Part shown: in pieces, positions 17,249 through 26,079 of the stretch
Layout of the letters: each line of letters begins with the position of its first letter
Numbering within the stretch: the first letter of the stretch is position 1
Assembly: GCA_050250755.1 (NCBI GenBank)
Contig: JBFWOB010000002.1
Coordinates: 186,001-250,000, forward strand
Origin: Ga0077555 sp050250755
GTDB taxonomy: Bacteria > Pseudomonadota > Alphaproteobacteria > Rhizobiales > Hyphomicrobiaceae
Length of the DNA stretch: 64,000 bases
Direction of reading: 5' to 3'
Position numbers and translations under genes: made by a program
The notes under the pieces: model-generated
What the model was told of the DNA's origin: nothing
Databases searched by the model: none
Seen by the model: only the letters and a program-made list of their open reading frames with translations

Positions 17249-18393
17249 GGGCTGGCCCTGGCCCAATCGACGACCGACCGCACCCAGCGCGGAGCCGACC
17301 GTTGGTGGCCGGTATCGATGTCGACGATCACGCTCATGCCCGCTCTGAGCGGAGGCGCCCCCGATTGTGGCTCGAGCCGCACCCGGACGGGAAGGCGCTG
17401 CACCACCTTGACCCAGTTTCCGGTGGCATTCTGCGGCGGCAGGATCGCAAACTCGGATCCGGTTGCCGGACTGATGCTGGTCACGCGCCCAATCCAGACA
17501 TGATCCGGATAGGTATCAACGTGCACGGTCGCCGGTTGCCCAACCTTGACGTGCGTGAGCTCGGTCTCCTTGTAATTGGCCTGAACCCAGGTGTCCTCGG
17601 TGCCGACGAGACTGAAAACGACACGTCCCACGGCAATATACTCGCCGCGTTGCAGATCGAAGTTGGTGACGATCCCCGCCACCGGCGCCCTGACGACCGT
17701 ACGCGCCAACTCGACTTTCGCCCGGTCGCGCGCGGCCATCTTCTCGCGCACCAGCGGGTGTGCCTCGGCTTGGATGTTCACATCGCCGCCGAGTTGCGCC
17801 ACCACACGCTGTATCTTCTGGCGCGCCGCCGTTACCCGGGCACGTGCCGCATCGGCGTTGCTATCCGCTTCCTCGAACACGAACGCCCGGCCAACGCCTT
17901 TGTCCGCAAGCTGCTTCTGGCGCGCGCGTTGCGCCTCGTAGAACTGGACTCGATCTTCCGCTTCCTTCAATTCCGATGTGGCCTCGCGATATTCCGCGCG
18001 CATGGCCTCGATCCGCGTCTTGGCATGCTCAAGCTCGGCATCGGCCTTTTCGAGGGCGAGTTGGAAAAACTCCGGATCGATCCGGAACAGCACCTGATCG
18101 CGCGTCACCGGCTGGTCCGTGTCCACCAGCACTTCGACCACCTGCCCCGACACGACCGAGCTCACGGCGATCTTGTCGGCTTTCACGTAGGCGTTGTCGG
18201 TCGTCACGATCTGGCCGCTGACAAAATAGAGGTAACCGCCAACGATTGCCGCCGCGAGCGGGCCGACGATTGCGATCAGCAGAGTCGCGAGAAAGCGTCG
18301 CGTCGGCCACGCCCAGCGCCGCCGCACCCTGGGCCTTGCCGACGTCTCCGCATCAGCCGCTCCACCGACCTTCTCGGCCGTCAACTTCTGCAT
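17245..18393 (-). CDS. emrA: HlyD-family membrane fusion protein, EmrA type
   Basis: This is the periplasmic adaptor of the efflux pump, 382 residues. A cytosolic N-terminus is followed by one membrane helix (about residues 35-58, FLATLLIAIVGPLAAAIVGGY). The barrel/lipoyl half-motifs (NAYVKADKIAVSSVVSGQVVEV and RAPVAGIVTNFDLQRGEY) flank a long alpha-helical hairpin with charged heptads. The C-terminal part has the HlyD beta-barrel segment WVQANYKETELTHVKVGQP. It overlaps emrB by four bases and starts nine bases after the marR stop, so marR-emrA-emrB is one operon. Confidence 0.93.
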   Translation of the reverse strand: MQKLTAEKVGGAADAETSARPRVRRRWAWPTRRFLATLLIAIVGPLAAAIVGGYLYFVSGQIVTTDNAYVKADKIAVSSVVSGQVVEVLVDTDQPVTRDQVLFRIDPEFFQLALEKADAELEHAKTRIEAMRAEYREATSELKEAEDRVQFYEAQRARQKQLADKGVGRAFVFEEADSNADAARARVTAARQKIQRVVAQLGGDVNIQAEAHPLVREKMAARDRAKVELARTVVRAPVAGIVTNFDLQRGEYIAVGRVVFSLVGTEDTWVQANYKETELTHVKVGQPATVHVDTYPDHVWIGRVTSISPATGSEFAILPPQNATGNWVKVVQRLPVRVRLEPQSGAPPLRAGMSVIVDIDTGHQRSAPRWVRSVVDWARASP

Positions 18394-18402
18394 GGACGTT
18401 CC

Positions 18403-18885
18403 TCACCTTCGCCCCTCGTCGCCCTGCGCGTCCGTCTTCGCGGCGTCGAGGGCCAGCATGTTTTCTTTGATTTTCAGAAGCAGCTCGATGATCCGGTCAG
18501 CGTCCTCCTCCGGGATGCCACGCAACGCCTCGTCCCGCGTCAGTTGGGACATCGCACGCAACTGGTTCAAAATCGGCTGCACTTCCGCCCTCAGATAGAG
18601 GCGCCATGCACGCCGATCGGCGGGATCGGCCCGTCGCTCGACAAACCCCTTGTCCACCAGCCGATCGATGTGCCGACCGAGCGTGATGGGCTCAATTTCC
18701 AAAATTTCCGCGAGAGATGCCTGGTTGACGCCTTCGCGCCGCCGAAGCTGTGCGAGCACGCGCCATTGCGCACGCGTCAAACACAGATCACGTGCGCGCG
18801 AATCGAACCGACGTCGGATGAGGCGGGAAACATCCGCGAGCAAAAAGCCCAGAGACCGGGTCAGATATGGGTCCGTCGTCATCAT
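18403..18885 (-). CDS. MarR-family transcriptional regulator
   Basis: This is a winged-helix repressor of 160 residues, the usual MarR length. The recognition region is SLAEILEIEPITLGRHIDRL, and the wing is RRADPADRRAWRLYL. As first gene of the marR-emrA-emrB operon it most likely represses its own operon and is released by pump substrates; this is inferred from family and position. The A/T-rich palindrome 22 bases upstream (18907-18917), which covers a TATAAT box on this strand, is a likely operator. It could also affect the divergent monooxygenase gene at 19034. Confidence 0.9.
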   Translation of the reverse strand: MMTTDPYLTRSLGFLLADVSRLIRRRFDSRARDLCLTRAQWRVLAQLRRREGVNQASLAEILEIEPITLGRHIDRLVDKGFVERRADPADRRAWRLYLRAEVQPILNQLRAMSQLTRDEALRGIPEEDADRIIELLLKIKENMLALDAAKTDAQGDEGRR

Positions 18886-18906
18886 CTCGAAGAAATAGCT
18901 TCATGG

Positions 18907-18917
18907 CTTATTATAAG
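18907..18917. promoter_or_regulatory. Candidate MarR operator over the -10 box of marR-emrAB
   Basis: CTTAT-T-ATAAG is a perfect inverted repeat. On the minus strand it contains TATAAT (18915-18910), a consensus -10 box 25 bases before the marR start codon. A second AGCTTAT half-element lies at about 18925-18931. A repressor bound here would block the operon promoter. Confidence 0.5.
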
Positions 18918-19033
18918 TCAGCACAGCTTATCCGGACATTGTCAACTGGCCGTCATTCAAGGGAAGAGGACGAGTTTGCGGTACTGGATTATAGTTGCGG
19001 CCCAATCTGCAGACATAAGCAGGGGCGTTGATC

Positions 19034-20353
19034 ATGAGACAAATGCATCTTGCCGCCTTCATGCGGCCGGCATCGATCCACACAGGCGCCTGGCGCTATC
19101 CCGGCGCCTGGCCCGATGCCAACTTCAACTTTAGTCACCTTCGCCAGATGATCCGCCGGCTCGAGGCCGCTTGCTTCGACGCGTTCTTCATGGCCGATCA
19201 CTTGGCTGTGCTGAACATGCCGGTCGAGGCGCTGAAGCGAAGCCACACGGTCACCTCGTTCGAGCCGTTCACGCTGCTGTCTGCGCTATCGCAGGCGACC
19301 GAGCGGATCGGCCTCATCGCCACCGGATCGACCACCTTCGATCTCCCGTTTCACATCGCCCGCCGGTTCGCCTCGCTCGATCACATCTCGGGTGGGCGTG
19401 CCGGTTGGAACATCGTCACGACCTCGAACCCCGATGCCGCGTTGAACTTCGGGCTGGAGGAACACATGGAGCATGGCGAGCGCTACGAGCGCGCCCGCGA
19501 GTTCTTCGACGTCGTAACCGGGCTCTGGGACAGCTTCGCCGACGATGCCTTCATTCGCGATCAGGCGTCAGGCATCTATTTCGATCCCTCACGCATGCAC
19601 GTGCTCGGCCATAAGGGACGCGACTACTCGGTCCGCGGTCCGCTCAACATCGCGCGCCCGATCCAGGGCTGGCCAGTGGTCGTCCAGGCCGGAGCATCGG
19701 AGGCCGGTCGCAAACTCGCATCCGAGACAGCGGAAGCCGTCTTTGCCTCGCAAGGCGACATCGAGGCCGCTCGCGAGTTCTATGCCGACGTCAAAGGCCG
19801 CATGACCAAAATCGGCCGCGATCCGAACCACATGAAAATCCTGCCGGCATGCTTCGTCGTCATTGGGGGCACCGTCGCCGAAGCCCACGCCAAACGCGCG
19901 CATCTCGACAGCCTCGTTGATTACGCCAATGCGATCGGCTCGCTGTCGATCGCATTGGGCGCGGACGCATCCAAGTTCGATCCTGATGCCCCTTTACCCG
20001 ATATCCCCGAATCCAATCAGTCCAAGTCGGGACGCGAGCGTGCCATCCGGCTGGCGCGTCGCGAAAACCTCACCGTCCGCCAGCTTGCCCAGCGCTTGGG
20101 AGGCTATGCCGGTCTCGCTCTGGTCGGCACCGCCGAAACGATCGCAGATCAGATGGAATCCTGGCTCGACGCGAACGCATGCGACGGCTTCACCATTATG
20201 TTCCCGTATCTGCCCGGCGGCCTCGAGGACTTCTGCGATCGCGTGATACCCGAACTGCAGCGGCGAGGGCGTTTCCGTGCCGCCTACGAAGGGACAACGC
20301 TTCGCGAGCATTTGGGATTGCCGCGACCGGCGAACCGGTTCTTCGAGAGCTGA
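19034..20353 (+). CDS. LLM-class flavin-dependent monooxygenase, NtaA/SnaA/DszA type
   Basis: This is a luciferase-fold monooxygenase that uses reduced FMN from a separate reductase, 439 residues. Family signs are HTGAWRYPGA near the N-terminus, the ARRFASLDHISGGRAGWNIVTTSNP block that binds the flavin phosphate, and GPLNIARPIQGWPVVVQAGASEAGR. Relatives oxidise nitrilotriacetate, EDTA, pristinamycin IIB or dibenzothiophene sulfone, so the substrate cannot be stated. ATG at 19034 follows AGGGG by about 9 bases; a TTG at 19028 is also in frame. It is divergent from the marR operon and could share its regulation. No flavin reductase gene lies beside it. Confidence 0.9.
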   Translation: MRQMHLAAFMRPASIHTGAWRYPGAWPDANFNFSHLRQMIRRLEAACFDAFFMADHLAVLNMPVEALKRSHTVTSFEPFTLLSALSQATERIGLIATGSTTFDLPFHIARRFASLDHISGGRAGWNIVTTSNPDAALNFGLEEHMEHGERYERAREFFDVVTGLWDSFADDAFIRDQASGIYFDPSRMHVLGHKGRDYSVRGPLNIARPIQGWPVVVQAGASEAGRKLASETAEAVFASQGDIEAAREFYADVKGRMTKIGRDPNHMKILPACFVVIGGTVAEAHAKRAHLDSLVDYANAIGSLSIALGADASKFDPDAPLPDIPESNQSKSGRERAIRLARRENLTVRQLAQRLGGYAGLALVGTAETIADQMESWLDANACDGFTIMFPYLPGGLEDFCDRVIPELQRRGRFRAAYEGTTLREHLGLPRPANRFFES

Positions 20354-20380
20354 ACCGCGCATAGGAAACCAACCGCTTGT

Positions 20381-21274
20381 TCAGGCAACGGTGGCTTTCC
20401 TCAGATGCTCGACGAGTTGCTGTGCGGCGGGAGGCAACGCACTCAGCCGCCGCACGCAAATCGCCAGGCTTCGTTTGGCCCAGGCGTCGCTGAGCTTCAC
20501 GAGGCTGATTTTCATGCTCCGTCGATACCGTGAGGCCGAGACCGACGGCACGACGGCAATTCCGGCGCCGGTCTCGATCATCCGACACGCCGCCTCGAAG
20601 CTCGGCACACGCGCACGAATGCTGAGTTTTGCGCCGAGCTTCGCGGCATGACTCGCGACGTGACGTTGCAAAGCACTTTCGCGCGGCAGACCGACGAATG
20701 CCCGATCGATGACATCGGCCAGGGCCAGGGAACGCTTCCCCGCAAGCGGGTCACCGTGCGGAACAACCAGCACGAGCACGTCCTCACGAAACGGAAAGCA
20801 CTCCAGCGTATCCGGAAGCGCTGCCGTAGACGCGATCCCCACGTCGGCCGCGCCCGACGCAATCGCCTCGGCAATGATCAGGCTTTCGCGCTCCTCAACC
20901 TCGATGTTGATCGTGGGATTGGCCTTGAGAAACGCTGCGAGCACGCGCGGCAGATGCTCGCTGAGCGCCGACGTATTCGATTGCAGCCGAACGCTTCCCG
21001 CCAGACCGCGCGCGAACGTCCCGAGATCACCCTTCATGCGCTCGACCTGTGCCATGATCAGCCGGGCATGATCGGCCAGGCATTCTCCCGCCGGCGATAG
21101 CGTCACGCCACGCCGGTCCCGCACGAGCAGCGATGTCCCGAGCGCCGTCTCCATCCCGCTGATGCGCGCACTCGCCGAAGCGAGCGCGAGATGCGAGCGC
21201 TCGGCCCCATGGGTAATGCTCTGTGCATCCGCGACATTGAGGAATAGCCGTAGATCGACCAGATCGAACCGCAT
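20381..21274 (-). CDS. LysR-family transcriptional regulator
   Basis: This is a DNA-binding regulator of 297 residues. The N-terminal helix-turn-helix is DLVDLRLFLNVADAQSITHGAERSHLALASASARI split over residues 3-37. A two-lobe effector domain follows (RLQSNTSALSEHLPRVLAAF onward). It is divergent from the TauE/SafE permease at 21364 with 89 bases between, and a T-N11-A box lies in that gap. This arrangement is typical of a LysR protein that activates its neighbour and represses itself. The effector is unknown; a sulfur or organic anion is a guess from the permease family. Confidence 0.92.
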   Translation of the reverse strand: MRFDLVDLRLFLNVADAQSITHGAERSHLALASASARISGMETALGTSLLVRDRRGVTLSPAGECLADHARLIMAQVERMKGDLGTFARGLAGSVRLQSNTSALSEHLPRVLAAFLKANPTINIEVEERESLIIAEAIASGAADVGIASTAALPDTLECFPFREDVLVLVVPHGDPLAGKRSLALADVIDRAFVGLPRESALQRHVASHAAKLGAKLSIRARVPSFEAACRMIETGAGIAVVPSVSASRYRRSMKISLVKLSDAWAKRSLAICVRRLSALPPAAQQLVEHLRKATVA

Positions 21275-21291
21275 GTCCTCGCTCTCCTGCC

Positions 21292-21306
21292 TTCGTCTAA
21301 AACGAA
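21292..21306. promoter_or_regulatory. LysR-type (T-N11-A) operator
   Basis: TTCGTCTAAAACGAA is a perfect inverted repeat (TTCGT, five bases, ACGAA) that contains T-N11-A. It sits 18 bases before the LysR start and 58 bases before the divergent permease start, where a LysR recognition site is expected. Confidence 0.6.
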
Positions 21307-21363
21307 ATCTAACTTCGAATCCTCCGCATTGCGAGATCGACCTCGATCGAGCAGGGTCGCCGC

Positions 21364-22104
21364 ATGATCGACCAAACCTTCATCTTCGTCTGCGCTGTCT
21401 TCATCGCCGCCGGTTTCGTCAAGGGCGTGATCGGGCTCGGTCTGCCGACAATTTCCATGGGACTGCTTGCGATCGTGATGCCGCCGGTCCAAGCGGCCGC
21501 GCTTTTGCTGTTGCCATCGTTCATCACGAACGTCTGGCAGATGATCGCCGGGCCGGGATTGCTATCCGTGCTTCGCCGGTTCTGGTTGATGATGGTAGGT
21601 ATCTGCCTGGGCACGTGGGCCGGCCTCGGCTTGATGACCGGCGCAAGCGCACGCTACGGCCCTGCGCTCCTCGGCATCGCCCTCGTCGTCTATGCGATCA
21701 CCGGCTTGGCGGCCATTCGCATGCCGACACCCAAAAAATGGGAGCCCGTGATGTCTCCAATCATCGGAGCGGTAACGGGCCTCATTACAGCAGCAACTGG
21801 CGTATTCGTTATTCCAGCTGTTCCCTATCTGCAGGCGGTCGGCCTCGAAAAAGAGGAACTCGTTCAGGCTCTGGGATTGTCCTTCACGATCTCGACACTT
21901 GCCCTTGCCGTAAATGTTGCGGCAGAAGGCGCGTTTCATTTCGACATGGCATCGGAGACGGTGATCGCGCTGGCACTCGCTTGCTTCGGCATGTGGGGCG
22001 GCCAAACGCTGCGCCGGCGCATGGCGCCGCAGATATTCCGGCGCTGGTTCTTCATTGGGCTTCTCGCGCTCGGCGTCTATCTCGCGGCGAAGGCATTCAT
22101 CTGA
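21364..22104 (+). CDS. TauE/SafE-family membrane permease
   Basis: This is a small inner-membrane transporter of the TauE/SafE (sulfite exporter) family, 246 residues with about eight helices. The family repeat appears twice: near the N-terminus (FIAAGFVKGVIGLGLPTISM) and mid-protein (AVTGLITAATGVFVIPAVPYLQAVGL). Members export or import small anions such as sulfite, sulfoacetate or organic acids. The exact substrate is unknown here. AGGG lies about 9 bases before the ATG. Control by the divergent LysR regulator is likely. Confidence 0.9.
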   Translation: MIDQTFIFVCAVFIAAGFVKGVIGLGLPTISMGLLAIVMPPVQAAALLLLPSFITNVWQMIAGPGLLSVLRRFWLMMVGICLGTWAGLGLMTGASARYGPALLGIALVVYAITGLAAIRMPTPKKWEPVMSPIIGAVTGLITAATGVFVIPAVPYLQAVGLEKEELVQALGLSFTISTLALAVNVAAEGAFHFDMASETVIALALACFGMWGGQTLRRRMAPQIFRRWFFIGLLALGVYLAAKAFI

Positions 22105-22128
22105 GACGTTTCATGCGATAGCTCGAGC

Positions 22129-22518
22129 CTAAACGGCTTTATTTCCCGCTGCTCGCTTCGAGGCCGTACGCACCGGCTTCGCCTTTGCCTTCTGTACGGC
22201 GACAGCCGCCCGATGTGCCGTTCGCGCCCACGCGACCATTTCATCCGGTTCATCGAGCAGGCGCTCCGGCGCCTGCCAGTAGCTTGTGAGCACCGCCGGC
22301 GCATTCTTCTTTATGTATGTGAACGGCCCGAGTCCTTCAGCCTCAAACGCAGCACGTCCCGCCTCGCTCGTCTTGAAATAGAGGCGGTCGCCACTGACGA
22401 GCCCAAACATCAATCCGTCCAGAAACAGCCCATAGCCGCCGAACATCCGCTTGAGGGCCACCGGGCCGAGTGGCGCCAGCATTTCTTCGAGAATAAGTTT
22501 CAATTCGCTATTAGCCAT
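22129..22518 (-). CDS. TfoX/Sxy N-terminal domain protein
   Basis: This is a 129-residue protein with the TfoX N-terminal domain: LEEMLAPLGPVALKRMFGGYGLFLDGLMFGLVSGDRLYFK, read in two halves, followed by TYIKKNAPAVLTSYWQAPERLLDEP. The C-terminal Lys/Ala-rich tail (about 25 residues) is probably disordered. In gammaproteobacteria TfoX links to competence, but the isolated domain in alphaproteobacteria has no assigned function. Start ATG at 22518 fits the domain; the frame stays open to 22569, which would overlap the DUF924 gene. It is the last gene in a run with DUF924 and the Fe-S carrier. Confidence 0.85.
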   Translation of the reverse strand: MANSELKLILEEMLAPLGPVALKRMFGGYGLFLDGLMFGLVSGDRLYFKTSEAGRAAFEAEGLGPFTYIKKNAPAVLTSYWQAPERLLDEPDEMVAWARTAHRAAVAVQKAKAKPVRTASKRAAGNKAV

Positions 22519-22565
22519 CGCTCGCCCTGCTTGGGGAATGCCGAATGGGCGCGAACGGCAGGCAC

Positions 22566-23138
22566 TCAAAACGAGCTGCCTGGCTCCTTCAGAAATGCGA
22601 TTTCCTCGTCCGTCGACGCGCGCCCCAGAACGTCATTGCGATGCGGGAAACGTCCGAACCGTTCGATAATCTCCTTATGAGCGATTGCGTACCGATCCCA
22701 TTCGGCATTGCCGAGAGTCGCAATCAAATCCACCGACCGCGCCTGATCTACAATGTCCTCACTGTGCTCGAACGGCAGATAGATAAAGAACCGCGCTGCC
22801 ACGTCGAGTTGCCTATCGAGGCCACCATCGACTGCCGCCCGTGCAATGCTGCGCGCAACGCCATCCGCGGCGAACGCCTTCGGGTTTCCACGGAACATAT
22901 TGCGCGAAAATTGGTCGAGCACGATCAGCGTCGCGAGCGCAATCCGAGGCGTTAGCGCATCGCCCTTCGGCGGTGCAGCCGCAATCGCTTCATAAACGGC
23001 CCCGAACCGTGCTCGGATCTCGTCGTCGAACGCCGTGTCCTTCTTGAAGCGCTTCTCGGCGGGCGTTTCGTCGAGCCAAAATCGGATGACGTCACCGACC
23101 CACGATGGCTCGGGCGTCGCGCTGGCCGAACCGCTCAC
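22566..23138 (-). CDS. DUF924 family protein
   Basis: This is a 190-residue helical protein of the DUF924 family, function unknown. Family marks are VIRFWLDETPAEKRFKKDTAFD at the N-terminus, LATLIVLDQFSRNMFRG in the middle, and YLPFEHSEDIVDQ with HKEIIERFGRFPHRN near the end. The fold resembles tetratricopeptide-like helical repeats. It overlaps the Fe-S carrier gene by four bases (ATGA), which implies coupled translation. Co-operonic position suggests, but does not prove, a link with Fe-S biology. Confidence 0.9.
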   Translation of the reverse strand: MSGSASATPEPSWVGDVIRFWLDETPAEKRFKKDTAFDDEIRARFGAVYEAIAAAPPKGDALTPRIALATLIVLDQFSRNMFRGNPKAFAADGVARSIARAAVDGGLDRQLDVAARFFIYLPFEHSEDIVDQARSVDLIATLGNAEWDRYAIAHKEIIERFGRFPHRNDVLGRASTDEEIAFLKEPGSSF

Positions 23139-23539
23139 GATTGCGCCGCCTCGAGCTTCTCACGTGACACGGGGATCAGCGTCACGCTCTCGCCGCATCC
23201 GCACGCACTCGACTGGTTCGGGTTGTTGAAGACGAACTGCGACGACAAACGGTCGATCTTCCAATCCATCTCCGTGCCGAGCAAATAAAGCACGGCCTGC
23301 GGATCGATGATCACCCGTGCGCCATCCTGCTCGACCACCTCGTCGAACTTCGACGCGGTCTCGACCCAGTCCATGGTGTATTCCATGCCCGCGCAACCGC
23401 CCTTCTTGACCCCGATCTTCAGACCGGCGATCGACGATCCCTGCGCTTCCATCAACTTGCGGACCCGCTGCGCCGCAGCGGGGGTCATTGTCATAACCTT
23501 TGGACGCGGACGCGGCGTCCGGGGGGCAGCGGTGCTCAT
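23135..23539 (-). CDS. A-type iron-sulfur cluster carrier (IscA/SufA/ErpA family)
   Basis: This protein carries and inserts Fe-S clusters into target enzymes in the cytosol, 134 residues. The HesB domain begins with MTMTPAAAQRVRKLM. The three family cysteines are present: one in KKGGCAGMEY and two in the C-terminal CGCGESV. ATG at 23539 follows GAAGGA by 9 bases; upstream frame extension to 23650 is not supported. It overlaps DUF924 by four bases. I cannot choose between SufA and ErpA from sequence alone. A proline/arginine-rich N-terminal extension of about 14 residues precedes the domain. Confidence 0.92.
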   Translation of the reverse strand: MSTAAPRTPRPRPKVMTMTPAAAQRVRKLMEAQGSSIAGLKIGVKKGGCAGMEYTMDWVETASKFDEVVEQDGARVIIDPQAVLYLLGTEMDWKIDRLSSQFVFNNPNQSSACGCGESVTLIPVSREKLEAAQS

Positions 23540-23742
23540 GGTCGAAATCCTTCGGTTCAAGGCCGACGATTTGCCTTCGAATATAGCGCAAACTGCCGGA
23601 ATATGCAGGGGCCGTTGCGCCACGACATCAATCGATTGATAAAAATACACAATATTACGATTCTTGGAACAAGTTGGCTAAGTCTTCTTCCCTGCCAAAC
23701 GGCAGCGCCACCGGTGCATGAGACAAGCGCGACTTCGCCCGC

Positions 23743-23748
23743 TATAAG
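23743..23748 (+). promoter_or_regulatory. Candidate -10 box of purL
   Basis: TATAAG in the context CGCTATAAG lies 40 bases before the purL ATG. The same CGCTATAAG context occurs before argB. A -35 element (TGAGAC, 18 bases upstream) is weak. Confidence 0.3.
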
Positions 23749-23787
23749 CCTCGACTAAGAGATGCCATTCACGAGCCGACGAGCCCC

Positions 23788-26004
23788 ATGAGCGCCACGT
23801 CCTATCCCGCCATCACGCCCGAGGTCATCGCCAGCCACGGCTTCAAGGGCGACGAGTACCAACGCCTGCTCGGCATCCTGGGTCGCGATCCAACATTCCT
23901 GGAACTCGGCATTTTTTCGGTGATGTGGTCGGAGCACTGCTCTTATAAATCCACCCGCTACTGGTTGAAGCAACTCCCGACGAGCGGTCCGCAGGTGATC
24001 CAGGGCCCGGGCGAGAACGCCGGCATCGTGGATCTCGGCGACGGCGACGCAGCCGTCTTCAAGATGGAAAGTCACAACCATCCCTCGTTCATCGAGCCCT
24101 ATCAAGGCGCCGCGACCGGCGTCGGCGGCATCATGCGCGACGTATTCACGATGGGCGCCCGCCCGGTGGCAAACCTGAATGCACTGCGCTTCGGCGCCCC
24201 GGATGATCACCGCACGCGCCACCTCGTCTCGGGCGTGGTGCGCGGCATTGGCGGTTACGGCAACTGCGTCGGCGTGCCGACGGTGGGCGGCGAAACCAAC
24301 TTCGACGAGGCCTACAACAATAATATCCTTGTCAATGCCATGTGCGTTGGCCTCGCCAAACAGGACAAGATCTTCTACTCGGCCGCTAAAGGCGTCGGGC
24401 TTCCGGTGGTCTATGTCGGCTCGAAGACCGGCCGCGACGGTATTCACGGCGCGACCATGGCATCCGCCGAGTTTGACGAGAACTCAGCCGAGAAGCGGCC
24501 GACGGTCCAGGTCGGCGATCCGTTCACCGAGAAGCTGCTGATCGAAGCCTGCCTCGAACTGATGGCCTCCGACGCCATCATTGCCATCCAGGATATGGGC
24601 GCCGCAGGGCTCACTTCATCCACGTCCGAGATGGCCGACAAGGGCGGCGTCGGCATCGAGCTGGACCTCGATCACGTACCCCAGCGCGAAACGGGCATGA
24701 CGGCCTACGAGATGATGCTCTCCGAAAGCCAAGAGCGCATGCTCATGATCTTGAAGCCCGGCCGCGAGCCAGAAGCCGAGGCGGTCTTTCGCAAATGGGG
24801 CCTCGACTTCGCGGTCATCGGCAAGACCACCGACACAGGCCGCATGATCGTGCGCCACAAGGGCGAAATCGAAGCCGACCTGCCGGTGGACAAGCTCGCC
24901 AACTCCGCCCCCATCTACCAGCGCCCCTGGGTGCCAACGCCCCCGCCGAAATTGATCCTGCCCGAATGGGTGCCCGCGCCGAACGCCATTCTCTCGTGCC
25001 TCGAGCACATGATGGGCACCTCGCATCTCGCTTCGCGCCGATGGATCTGGGAGCAATACGATCACACCGTCATGGGCGACACCATCCAACGCCCGGGCGG
25101 CGACGCGGCAGTGATCCGCGTCCACGGCACCACCAAGGGCATCGCCGCCACCTGCGACGTGACGCCGAGATACTGCCTCGCCGACCCGGTGATGGGAACC
25201 AAGCAAGCAGTCGTCGAAACGTGGCGCAATCTCACGGCGGTCGGAGCCGAGCCGCTGGCCATCACCGACAACATGAACTTCGCTAGCCCCGAGCGCCCCG
25301 AGGTGATGGGTCAGTTCGTTGGAGCGGTAGAGGGGATGAAGGAAGCGTGCGAGGCACTGTCGTACCCGGTCGTGTCCGGCAACTGCTCGCTCTATAACGA
25401 GACCAACGGCAAGGGCATCCCTCCCACGCCGGCGATCGGCGCCGTCGGCCTCGTCCGCGACATCAACCGCACGGCCGATCTGCGCCTGAAACACGATGGC
25501 GACCTGATCGTGATGGTCGGCCGCGAGCAGGGACATCTCGGCCAGTCGCTCTACCAGCTTATCGAGACGGGCAAGAACGAGGGCGCCCCGCCACCGGTCG
25601 ATTTGGCCGACGAGCTGAAGGCCGGCAATCTGGTGCGGGCACTCATCCGCGAAGGCAAGGCATCGGCTGTGCACGACATCTCGGATGGCGGCCTACTTGT
25701 TGCGCTCGCAGAAATGGCACTCGCCGGCGGCAAGGGCGTTGAGCTGTTTCCCTATGAAGGCCGCCTACCGAACCACGCGATCTGGTTCGGCGAGGACCAA
25801 GGCCGTTACCTGATCGCCTGCCAGCCGTCCACCGCCGAAGAGATCGCCGAGCGAGCCCGCCTACTGGCACTTGCCGCCCGCATCGTCGGCCGCGTCGGTG
25901 GCGACAGCCTGACACTCAAGGGCGAACAACCTCTGCCGCTGGTGCAGCTCAAGGCAACGAACGAGGCTTGGCTTCCCGCCTTCATGGCCGGGGAGATAGC
26001 CTGA
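23788..26004 (+). CDS. purL: Phosphoribosylformylglycinamidine synthase subunit PurL
   Basis: This enzyme makes FGAM from FGAR, ATP and ammonia in purine synthesis, as the large subunit of the PurL-PurQ-PurS complex. It is 738 residues, the length of small-type PurL. Visible marks are SVMWSEHCSYKST with the active-site His near residue 50, VVFK/AVFKMESHNHPSFIEPYQ, GGIMRDVFTMGARP and two AIRS-type halves. The second half has GTKQAVVE and DGGLLVALAEMALAGG. The glutamine amidotransferase subunits purQ and purS do not lie directly beside it in this window. Confidence 0.97.
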   Translation: MSATSYPAITPEVIASHGFKGDEYQRLLGILGRDPTFLELGIFSVMWSEHCSYKSTRYWLKQLPTSGPQVIQGPGENAGIVDLGDGDAAVFKMESHNHPSFIEPYQGAATGVGGIMRDVFTMGARPVANLNALRFGAPDDHRTRHLVSGVVRGIGGYGNCVGVPTVGGETNFDEAYNNNILVNAMCVGLAKQDKIFYSAAKGVGLPVVYVGSKTGRDGIHGATMASAEFDENSAEKRPTVQVGDPFTEKLLIEACLELMASDAIIAIQDMGAAGLTSSTSEMADKGGVGIELDLDHVPQRETGMTAYEMMLSESQERMLMILKPGREPEAEAVFRKWGLDFAVIGKTTDTGRMIVRHKGEIEADLPVDKLANSAPIYQRPWVPTPPPKLILPEWVPAPNAILSCLEHMMGTSHLASRRWIWEQYDHTVMGDTIQRPGGDAAVIRVHGTTKGIAATCDVTPRYCLADPVMGTKQAVVETWRNLTAVGAEPLAITDNMNFASPERPEVMGQFVGAVEGMKEACEALSYPVVSGNCSLYNETNGKGIPPTPAIGAVGLVRDINRTADLRLKHDGDLIVMVGREQGHLGQSLYQLIETGKNEGAPPPVDLADELKAGNLVRALIREGKASAVHDISDGGLLVALAEMALAGGKGVELFPYEGRLPNHAIWFGEDQGRYLIACQPSTAEEIAERARLLALAARIVGRVGGDSLTLKGEQPLPLVQLKATNEAWLPAFMAGEIA

Positions 26005-26079
26005 AGGCGCGATCCACTGGACCGCGCCTCTCGAGCAATTATCGAAAACCAGATCGGGTTCAGCCGGCAAAGCTGCTGA

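Noticed and set aside
17302..19134. Plus-strand open frame of 610 codons opposite the emrA and marR genes
   Set aside because: It is antisense to well-recognised genes, has no family match and reflects high GC content that keeps the opposite frame open.
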